Source: Micromonospora rubida (lineage in GTDB: Bacteria > Actinomycetota > Actinomycetes > Mycobacteriales > Micromonosporaceae). Taken from it: 64,000 nucleotides of DNA. A model generated the notes under the pieces. It saw only the letters and a program-made list of their open reading frames with translations. It made no database searches and was not told the DNA's origin. Made by a program: the position numbers and the translations under genes. Shown one piece after another: positions 34,337 to 42,400 of this stretch. How positions within the stretch are numbered: position 1 is the first letter of the stretch; every line of letters starts with the position of its first letter. The stretch is taken from positions 248,001-312,000 of the forward strand of contig NZ_JAAALO010000001.1 in assembly GCF_009908295.1 (NCBI RefSeq), given 5' to 3'.

Positions 34337-37137
34337 CGGGCCGCTCCGATCGCCTCGGCCAGCCCGCGCACGGTCTGGTGCAGGTAGAGGTGGCGGGGGG
34401 TGAGGTCGGCCAGGCCCTGCTCGCGCAGCTCCCTGAGCAGCCGCAGGGCCAGCAGCGAGTTGCCGCCGAGGTCGAAGAAGTTGTCCTCCGGCCCCACCTC
34501 CGCGCCGAGGACCCGCTGCCAGATCGCCCGGATCCGCTCGTCCAGCCCCGCGTCGTCGGCCGGCGCGAGGGCCGGCTCGGCGGCGGGGACGGGAGCGGGC
34601 AGCCGGGCGGCGTCGAGCTTGCCGTTGGCGGTCAGCGGCAGCGCCGGCAGCGCGGTGATCGTCGCCGGGACCATGTAGTCGGGCAGCAGCCGGGCCGCCC
34701 GGCGGCGCAGCTCGGCCACCGAGCCGGCGGCGTCGGCGAGCACCACGTACGCGTGCAGCCGGGTGTCGGCGGCCTCCGCGCCGGTCTCGACCACCACCGC
34801 CACGGCGAGCGCGGCCGGGTCGTCCAGCAGCACCTGGCGGATCTCGTCCAGCTCGATCCGGTAGCCGCGCACCTTCACCTGGTTGTCGAGGCGGCCGAGG
34901 TGCTCCAGCCGGCCGTCGGGCAGCAGCCGGCCCCGGTCGCCGCTGCGGTACATCCGGCCGCCGGAGAACGGGTCGGGCCGGAACCGCTCGGCGGTCAGCT
35001 CCGGGCGGTGCAGGTAGCCGTCGGCCACCCCCGCCCCGCCGACGTGGATCTCCCCCGCCGCGCCCGGGGGCAACAGCCGACCGGCCGGGTCGAGCACGTA
35101 CACCCGCCAGCCGGGCAGGGCCCGGCCCACCGACCGGCTGCCGGCCAGGGCGAGCCCCCGGTCGAGGGTCTGCGCGGTGACGTGCACGGTGGTCTCGGTG
35201 ATGCCGAACATGTTCACCACCCGGCAGTCGGGCTCCGGGTGGCGGTCGTACCAGCCGGTGAGCATCCGGGCGTCGAGCGGCTCGCCGCCGAAGACGACCA
35301 GCCGTACGGCAAGCGGGTCGGCGGCCCGCCGGTCGACGTCGAGCAGCTGCGCGAACGCCGACGGGGTCTGGTTGAGCACGGTCACCCGCTCGGCGGCGAG
35401 CAGGGCGTGGAACTCGGCCGGGGAGCGCACCACCAGGTGCGGGACGACGACCAGGTGCCCGCCGGTGAGCAGGCAGCCCCAGATCTCCCAGACGGAGAAG
35501 TCGAAGGCGCTGGAGTGGAACATCGTCCAGGTGTCGTGCGGGCCGAGCCCGAAGTCGGCGGCGGTGGCGTCGACCAGGGCCAGGACGTTGCGGTGCGGCA
35601 CCCGCACGCCCTTGGGCCGGCCGGTCGAGCCGGAGGTGTAGATGACGTACGCCGGGTCGTCCGGCCCGCCGACGTGCGGCTCCACCGGGCTGGGCCGATC
35701 GGCGGGTGGCCCGGCGGCGGTCAGGTCGGCGGCGTCGACGCCGCCGGCGCCGACCAGCAGGGTGACGCCGGAGTCCTCGACGGTGTAGCGGATCCGGTCG
35801 ACCGGGTAGGCCGGGTCGACCGGCACGTATGCGGCCCCGGCGCGGAGCACGCCGAGCAGCACCGCGACCAGGTCCACGGAGCGGTCCAGGCAGACCCCGA
35901 CCCGGTCGCCGGGGGCGACCCCGCGCGCCGCGAGGGCGCGGGCCACCCGCCGGGCGCGGGCGTCCAGCTCGCCGTACGTCAGTCGGGTGCCCGCGCAGGA
36001 GACGGCCGGCGCGTCCGGGTGGGTCGCGGCGTGCCGGGCGATCCGATCGTGGATGGTGTCCTTCGGGGCGGGCAGCTCGCCGGGCCCCCGGCCCAGGGCG
36101 ACGATCGCGGCCCGGTCGGCGTCGCCCAGCGGTTCGCAGTCGTTCAGCGGGCGGTCCGGGTCGGCGAGGACCCGCCCGAGGACCCGGACGACCTGGCGGG
36201 CGAACGCCTCGACCAGGTCGACGGCCCACGTCGCCGTGTGGTGGTGGCAGGTGAGGGTGTCACCGGCCAGCGCCAGGGTGAGCGGCCACAGTGGGGAGAG
36301 ACACGGCCGGTACGCGTCGGCGGTGCTGTCCGCTTCGAGCGCGCCCACCTCGAGGTCGAGCAGTCCGGCCGGCGCCGGGGTCCCGGGGGCCGGCCAGGGC
36401 GATCCGGGCCCCGCCGTGGCGAGCAGGTCGCGGGCGCCGCCGTCCACCGGCACCGCGACGACGGTCAGCCGCTCGCCGACGACCGCGCCGACCCGGGGCC
36501 GGCGCACCCCCCGGTACCGGGCCAGCACCGCGCCGGCTGCGGCGACGAGGGCGGTGAGGTCGGTGCCGGCCGGCACGGCGACGGTGTGTACGGCGGTCCG
36601 GTCGACCCCGGGGTCGCCGCGCAGCCACCCGACGTCGCCCGCGTCACCGGCGTTGCCCGCGTCGTCGCCGCCCGACAGCTCACCGGCCGACGCGTCAACG
36701 GCGAGGGCGGGGTCGGAGTCGGTCGGGGCGGAGTCGGTGAGGGCGGGGGCGGAGTCGGTCAGGGCGGAGTCGGTCAGGGTGGGGTCGGTGGGCTGGGTGA
36801 GTTCGGTGAGCAGGGTGCCGAGGCGGTGCCGGCCGACGGCGTGCCGACGGGCGACCAGCACCAGGTCGGCGCCGTCGTCGTGACGCAGCAGCACCGCCCG
36901 CAGGTCGGGCCCGCCGGCCGGCAGGGGCCGGGCCAGCTCGGCGTCCCGGCGGGTCGACGCGAGCCCCGCCGGGACCCGCTCGACCCACAGCCGCCCCGCG
37001 GCCAGCCGGTGCCGCCGGCTAACGGTGGCGTACCGGTCGGCCAGCCGGTCCGGGTCGGCGTCGGCGGCCAGCCGGACGGCCGCCGCGTGGCACAGCCGCG
37101 CCGGGTCCGGGTGTTGTGCACTGTGCTGGGCGCTCAT
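34333..37137 (-). CDS. NRPS, C*-A(Thr)-PCP
   Basis: A 934-residue NRPS. Residues 1-280 are a shortened condensation-like domain in which the HHxxxDG site reads RHAVGRH, so it is presumed inactive. It is broken by a low-complexity Thr/Asp/Ser/Pro stretch (encoded near 36700-36800). The A domain (290-795) has IYTSGSTGRPKG, FGITETT and pocket residues read as DFWNVGMVHK, essentially the threonine code. A PCP with S894 (LGGNS) ends the protein. ATG 37137 overlaps the SDR stop (ATGA). The SDR next door may oxidise the bound Thr, and the following PCP-C protein is its likely partner. Confidence 0.92.
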   Translation of the reverse strand: MSAQHSAQHPDPARLCHAAAVRLAADADPDRLADRYATVSRRHRLAAGRLWVERVPAGLASTRRDAELARPLPAGGPDLRAVLLRHDDGADLVLVARRHAVGRHRLGTLLTELTQPTDPTLTDSALTDSAPALTDSAPTDSDPALAVDASAGELSGGDDAGNAGDAGDVGWLRGDPGVDRTAVHTVAVPAGTDLTALVAAAGAVLARYRGVRRPRVGAVVGERLTVVAVPVDGGARDLLATAGPGSPWPAPGTPAPAGLLDLEVGALEADSTADAYRPCLSPLWPLTLALAGDTLTCHHHTATWAVDLVEAFARQVVRVLGRVLADPDRPLNDCEPLGDADRAAIVALGRGPGELPAPKDTIHDRIARHAATHPDAPAVSCAGTRLTYGELDARARRVARALAARGVAPGDRVGVCLDRSVDLVAVLLGVLRAGAAYVPVDPAYPVDRIRYTVEDSGVTLLVGAGGVDAADLTAAGPPADRPSPVEPHVGGPDDPAYVIYTSGSTGRPKGVRVPHRNVLALVDATAADFGLGPHDTWTMFHSSAFDFSVWEIWGCLLTGGHLVVVPHLVVRSPAEFHALLAAERVTVLNQTPSAFAQLLDVDRRAADPLAVRLVVFGGEPLDARMLTGWYDRHPEPDCRVVNMFGITETTVHVTAQTLDRGLALAGSRSVGRALPGWRVYVLDPAGRLLPPGAAGEIHVGGAGVADGYLHRPELTAERFRPDPFSGGRMYRSGDRGRLLPDGRLEHLGRLDNQVKVRGYRIELDEIRQVLLDDPAALAVAVVVETGAEAADTRLHAYVVLADAAGSVAELRRRAARLLPDYMVPATITALPALPLTANGKLDAARLPAPVPAAEPALAPADDAGLDERIRAIWQRVLGAEVGPEDNFFDLGGNSLLALRLLRELREQGLADLTPRHLYLHQTVRGLAEAIGAAR

Positions 37138-38000
37138 CGGGTGGTGAACCCCCCGTCGACGGTGATGACGGCGCCGGTGACCTGCGCCGACTCGTCGGAG
37201 GCGAGCCAGAGGGCGGCCTGCGCCACGGACCCGGGCTCGATCAGCGCGTTCATCGGCTGGGCCTGCACGAAGGTCTCCTCGTGCTCGGCGACCGGGACGT
37301 CCAGCGAGCGGGCGATCTCGGCGAGCATCCGGCCCTCCACGTGCGGGTCGTCGCGGACCGAGCCGGGGCACAGCGCGTTGACCCGCACCTTCAGCGGGGC
37401 GTAGTCGAGCGCGGCGGCCCGGGTCAGCCCGACCAGGCCGTGCTTGGCGGCGACGTAGCCGGCGAAGTGCCGGTAGCCGACCAGGCCGGCGGTGGAGGCG
37501 ACGTTGACGATGCTGCCGGCGCGCTGCCGGCACATCACCTCGCCGACCGCGCTGATCATCCGCCACGGCCCGGACAGGTCGACGTCCAGCATGAGCTGCC
37601 ACTCGGCCTCGGTGATCTCGTGCGTCGGCTTGCCCGACGGCGCGGCGATGCCGGCGTTGTTGACCAGCACGTCCACCCGGCCGAACCGGTCCAGGCACAG
37701 CGCGACGGCGGCCCGGACGGCGGCGGAGTCCCGCACGTCGGTCCGCACCGGGTACGCGGCCACCCCGTACCCGGCGCACAGGTCGGCGGTGTGCCCGAGC
37801 TGGCTGGCCGAGCCGAGCGGGTACGGCACCCCGGGCAGGTCGGCGGCCAGGTCGACGAGGACCACGTCCGCGCCCTGGGCGGCGAACGCGACCGCGCAGG
37901 CCCGGCCCAGCCCTCGGGCGGCGCCGGTGACGATGGCGGTCTTGCCGGCCAGCCGGTCGCCGGTGACCACCGGCGCGGGCCGGGTCGGCGCGTCGGTCAT
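37134..38000 (-). CDS. Short-chain dehydrogenase, mycofactocin-coupled-like
   Basis: A 288-residue oxidoreductase. The Rossmann motif TGAARGLG lies at 25-32, NNAGI in the middle, and the catalytic Ser and Tyr/Lys in NVASTAG and YVAAKHG. The insertion LPGVPYPLGSASQLGHTADL, followed by VAAYPVRTDVRD, resembles SDRs coupled to mycofactocin, whose NAD stays bound; a standard SDR is the alternative. ATG 38000 overlaps the preceding thioesterase by four bases. Placed between two thioesterases and the Thr NRPS, it probably oxidises a hydroxyl on a carrier-bound residue, for example the Thr or a hydroxylated Glu. Confidence 0.88.
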   Translation of the reverse strand: MTDAPTRPAPVVTGDRLAGKTAIVTGAARGLGRACAVAFAAQGADVVLVDLAADLPGVPYPLGSASQLGHTADLCAGYGVAAYPVRTDVRDSAAVRAAVALCLDRFGRVDVLVNNAGIAAPSGKPTHEITEAEWQLMLDVDLSGPWRMISAVGEVMCRQRAGSIVNVASTAGLVGYRHFAGYVAAKHGLVGLTRAAALDYAPLKVRVNALCPGSVRDDPHVEGRMLAEIARSLDVPVAEHEETFVQAQPMNALIEPGSVAQAALWLASDESAQVTGAVITVDGGFTTR

Positions 38001-38698
38001 CCCGCCAGCTCCCGCCGGACCAGGTCGAGCAGGACCGCCGGGGAGTCGGCCAGGTACATGTGGCCGCCGGGCAGCCGCCGCGCGGCGAAGCCGGCCGAGG
38101 TGACCCGCTCCCAGCCGACCAGCGCCGCGTCCGCGACGAGGGCGTCCTCCTCGCCGCGCAGCGCGGTGACCGGCACCTCGATCCGCTTGTCGGACGCCGG
38201 CCGGTACGTCTCGTGCAGTTCCACGTCGGCGCGCAGCCCGGGCAGCAGCAGCTCCCGCATGTCCGGGTCCTCCAGGGCCGGGTGGGTGTAGCCGGCGAAC
38301 TCCTCCACCCGGGCGACGAACTCGTCGTCGGGCAGGTCGGCGGCCGTGCGGTCCCGGCCCGACCAGGGATCGGGCGAGCCGCTGACGAACAGGTGCGCCA
38401 CGGTCACCCCGGCCGTCCCGGTCAGCCGGCGGGTCATCTCGTACGCCAGGACCGCGCCCATGCTGTGCCCGAACAGGGCCACCCGGTCCGCCCCGGCGAC
38501 CAGTTCCAGCACCTCGTCGAGCAGCCCGTCGACGGCCTGCTCCATCCGGCGGTAGGGCTCCTCGACGAACCGCTTCTCCCGCCCGGGCAGCGACACCGGG
38601 GCGACCTCCAGCTCGGGCGGGGCGAGGCGACGCCACGGTTGGTACACCGACGGGCCCGCGCCGGCGTACGGGAAGCAGAGCAGTGTCGTGCGGGTCAA
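37997..38698 (-). CDS. Type II thioesterase (Ser nucleophile)
   Basis: A 233-residue alpha/beta hydrolase of the NRPS-editing type. It shows LCFPYAGAGPSVYQPWRRL, PGREKRF, S79 in FGHSMGAVLAYEM, and the His in LPGGHMYL. Such enzymes remove wrong or blocked groups from carrier proteins. The start is a TTG at 38698 that overlaps the stop of the other thioesterase gene (TTGA); no ATG or GTG is available at this end. Confidence 0.92.
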   Translation of the reverse strand: MTRTTLLCFPYAGAGPSVYQPWRRLAPPELEVAPVSLPGREKRFVEEPYRRMEQAVDGLLDEVLELVAGADRVALFGHSMGAVLAYEMTRRLTGTAGVTVAHLFVSGSPDPWSGRDRTAADLPDDEFVARVEEFAGYTHPALEDPDMRELLLPGLRADVELHETYRPASDKRIEVPVTALRGEEDALVADAALVGWERVTSAGFAARRLPGGHMYLADSPAVLLDLVRRELAG

Positions 38699-39450
38699 GA
38701 CGACTCCTTGCCGACGAGGGCGGACCGGACGGCGCGCAGCAGCCCGGCATCGGCCCGGGCGAGCAGGTCGTGCCCGCCGGGGACGGTCAACGTGGTGCAG
38801 CCGGCGGTGGTCAGGTCGGCCCAGGCCGCCGCCTGCGTCGCCGGCACGTGCGGGTCGGCGTCGCCGACGATCGCGGTGACCGGGACGCCCACCGGGTCCG
38901 GGTCGCGCAGCCGGTAGCTGCGGCCCAGCTCGAAGTCGGCGCGGGCCGCCGGCAGCGCCGCCGCCGCCAGGTCCGGGTGCCCGGCGACCGCCGGTGGCAT
39001 GGTGCCCAGCGCCACCAGTTCGGCGAGGAACGCGGCGTCGTCCACGGCGGACCAGTCCGGCTCGACGCCGGCCCGGTGCGGGGGCACCGCCGAGGAGACC
39101 ACCAGCAGGTCGGCGGGGCGGTGGCCGCGCCGGGCCAACCGCCGGACCAGCTCGAACGCCACGTACGCGCCGAGGCAGTCGCCGTAGACGGCGTACGGGC
39201 GGTCCAGGTGGGGGGCGAGGGCCGCCTCCAGGGCCTGCACCAGCGGGGTCATCCGGCGGGGCGCCTGCTCGTCGGCCCGTTCCCGCCGGCCCGGGTACTG
39301 CACGGCGTTGACCTCGACGGACCGGGGCAGCCCGGCCCGCCAGGTCTCGAACGCCCCCGCGTTGCCGCCCGCGTACGGCAGGCAGAACAGCCGCAGCGCG
39401 GGGCGGGGCACCGGCGCGCGGACCACCAGCCAGGGCGTGTGCTCAGCCAT
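38695..39450 (-). CDS. Thioesterase with Cys nucleophile
   Basis: A 251-residue alpha/beta hydrolase related to type II thioesterases: LFCLPYAGGNAGAFETWRAG, YPGRRERADEQ, then the nucleophile elbow YGDCLGAYVAFEL with C92 in place of the usual Ser. VGDADPHVP and VPGGHDLL supply acid and His. ATG 39450 overlaps the end of the Glu NRPS by eight bases. The Glu NRPS lacks the terminal TE that AmbE has, so this free enzyme may be its displaced TE, while the next gene keeps the editing role. Confidence 0.9.
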   Translation of the reverse strand: MAEHTPWLVVRAPVPRPALRLFCLPYAGGNAGAFETWRAGLPRSVEVNAVQYPGRRERADEQAPRRMTPLVQALEAALAPHLDRPYAVYGDCLGAYVAFELVRRLARRGHRPADLLVVSSAVPPHRAGVEPDWSAVDDAAFLAELVALGTMPPAVAGHPDLAAAALPAARADFELGRSYRLRDPDPVGVPVTAIVGDADPHVPATQAAAWADLTTAGCTTLTVPGGHDLLARADAGLLRAVRSALVGKESS

Positions 39451-42400
39451 GCCGGGCCATCCGGTCTACGAGCGCCCCGAAGTCGTCCAGGGCGACGAAC
39501 TCGGCCAGGGTCAGGTCGCTGCCGTAGCGCTGCCGCAGCCCGGCGACCAGCCGCAGGGCGCGCAGCGAGTCCCCGCCGGCGGCGACGAACCCGGTGTCGT
39601 CGGAGCGCGGCGCCACCCCGACGACCTCCCGCCACAGCCCGGCGACGCGGGCGGACCAGCGGGACCGGGCGTCGGTGGGCACCGCTTCGGCCGACCCGAC
39701 CGGCGGCAGCGGCGCGGTCGGGTCCGCGGCCAGCAGCCGGGTGAACGTCCCGGCGAGCCGGTCGGCCCAGTCGTCGTCGAAGCGCCGGCCGTCGTACTGG
39801 AGGGTGAGGGCGAGCCGGCCGGTGTCCGGGGCCACCTCGACGTCGACGGCGAGGCTGAACGCGACGTCGACGGTGATCCCCCGGCTGGCCACGATCCGGG
39901 GGCCGGCGGCGTCGGGGGCGGCGTGGAAGTGGGTGTAGTTGAAGAAGCTGTCGAAGCGGGGGCCGGTGCCGCCGGCCCGGACGATCTCGGCGAGCGGGAA
40001 CCGGTGGTGGCCCATCAGGGACCGCTCGACGTGCCACGCGTCGCCGGCCAGCTCGGCCAGCGGCCGGTCGCGCAGGGTCGCGGTGACCGGCAGGGTGTTG
40101 AGGAACAGCCCGAGGGTGGCGTCGCTGCCCTCGCCCTCGGGCCGGCCGCCGACCACCAGGCCGGAGACCACCTCGTCCCGGCCGGTCGTCTCGCCGAGCG
40201 CCCGCAGGTGCACCGCCAGCAGGTACGCCTTCACCGGCACCCCGGCCGCGCGGGCGGCCCCGGTGACCCGGTCGGTGACGGCCGGCTCCAGCGGCACCCG
40301 CCGGGTGACGGTGATCCGGGGGGCCGGGCCGCCGAGCAGCAGCGGCGCCGCCGCCCCGGCGCCGTCCAGCCAGAACCGGCGGGCGGCCGGGTCGGCGAGG
40401 GCGGCCCGCTCGGCGGCGACGTAGGCGCGGAACGGCAACGTCGCCGGGGCCGGCGCGGACCGGCCGGCGCGGCGTCGGTCGTGGTCGGCCAGCAGGGCCC
40501 GGACGAACGCCTCCAGGCTCCAGCCGTCGAGGACGGCGTGGTGCTCGGCGACGACCAGGGTGAACCCGTCGGCGCCCTCGTCGAGGGCGTACAGCCGGAC
40601 CAGCGGGGGGCGGGCCATGTCGAACGGCCGGGTCCGCTCGGCCTCGATGAGGGCGTCGACCCGGGCCCGCCGGGTCTCCTCGTCGGCCCCGGTCAGGTCC
40701 CGCACCGGCACCTCGACCGGCACGTCGGCGTGCACCAGTTGCAGCGGCTCGGCGTACCCGCCGGGGGCGAAGCCGGTGCGCAGCACCGGGTGCGCGGCCA
40801 CCAGGGCGGCGAACGCGGCCCGCAGCGCGTCGGCGTCGAGCGGCGCGTCGATCCGGTGCGCGGTGACGTTGTGGTACGTCGCCGGGTCGCCGGTCAGCTC
40901 GCAGTGGTAGAGCATGCCCTGTTGCAGCGCCGTCATCGGGTACGCGTCGACCACCCCGGCCGGCAGCCGGTACCGGTCGGCGGCGGCCAGCAGCACGAAC
41001 GCCTCGGCGTCGGGGGTTTCGGCGGCCGGCTGGCCGGCGGCGTCGGCCGACCCGGCGTCCGGGTCGGCGAGGCTGATCTCGCCGTGCTCGACCAGCTCCC
41101 GGATCGACTGGTGGACGAAGATGTCCCGCAGCCGGAACGACAGGCCCCGCCGGTTGGCCGCGACCTGCATCTGGATGCTGCGGATCGAGTCGCCGCCGAG
41201 GGCGAAGAAGCTCTCGGTCACCCCGACCGTCGGCACGCCGAGCACCTCCCGCCACGCCTCGACGAGGATCTCCTCGGCGCGGTTCGCGGGGGCCACCTGC
41301 GGGCCGGCGGACCGGCGGCCCAGCTCGGGGGCGGGCAGGGCGGCCCGGTCGAGCTTGCCGTTGCGGGTCAGCGGCAGCGCGTCGAGGACCACCACGGCGG
41401 CCGGGACCAGGTGCGCCGGCAGCCGATCGGCCAGCCACCCGGCGAGCCGGTCCGCGAGCGGCTCGCCGCCGGCCGGTTCGGGGGCGGTGACCACCGGGCG
41501 GGGGTCGTCGGCGTACTCGGGGCGCACGGCGTGCAGGGTGTACCGGTCGGTGCCGACGAGCAGGTCGTCCTGGCGGGTGACCACGTCGAAGCCGCGCTCC
41601 TCGAAGAAGGCGATCAGCTCGTCGAGGCGGCCCTCGGTGGGGGTGCCGACGCCGTCGTGCACCTCCATCGCGACCTGGGCGACCAGCGGCCAGTGCCGCT
41701 CGTGCAGGCCGGCGAGCACGTCCGCCTCGGCCCGCTGCACGTCGATCTTCAGCAGGTCGATGCGCTCCGGGGCCACCTCGTCGATCACGTCGGACAGCGG
41801 CCGGACGTCCACGGTCAACGTGTCACCGGCGAACCGCTCCTGGAGCAGCTCGTCGACCCGGTCGAGCAGGGTGTCCCGGTCGGCCTCGCCCCGGTCCCGC
41901 TCGTTGGCCAGGAACCGCTTGATGACGGCCCGCTCGGCGTCCGGGTCGGCGTACTCGGCGTGGCCGGACATCATGGCGTAGCCGGGGTAGTAGGTGAAGC
42001 TCACCTGCCCGGGTTCGGCGGCGAGCCCGTACGGGTGGACGGTGGCCGGGACCCCGAAGGCGGCCACGTTGCGGCGCAACGCGTCGGCCACCGACGGCAC
42101 CGGCTCGAACGCGTGGATGGTGGCGTCCGGACAGACGGCGTGCGCGAACAGGGAGAACATGCCGATGTTCGCGCCGACGTCGAAGATCGTGGCGCCCTGG
42201 CGCAGCACCACCCCGTCGCGCAGGTAGACCTGCTGGACGAAGATCTCGTCGTACAGGTAGCGGGTCTCGTGCGGGTTGATCCCGACGACGCGGTCCACGT
42301 CGACCGTCGCGCCCGCGTCGGCCGGGGTGACGTAGCCGACCAGCCGGGCGCCGTGCCCGTCGTCGTCGCGGGCCACCACGGCGGCGTCGGCGACCCCGGG

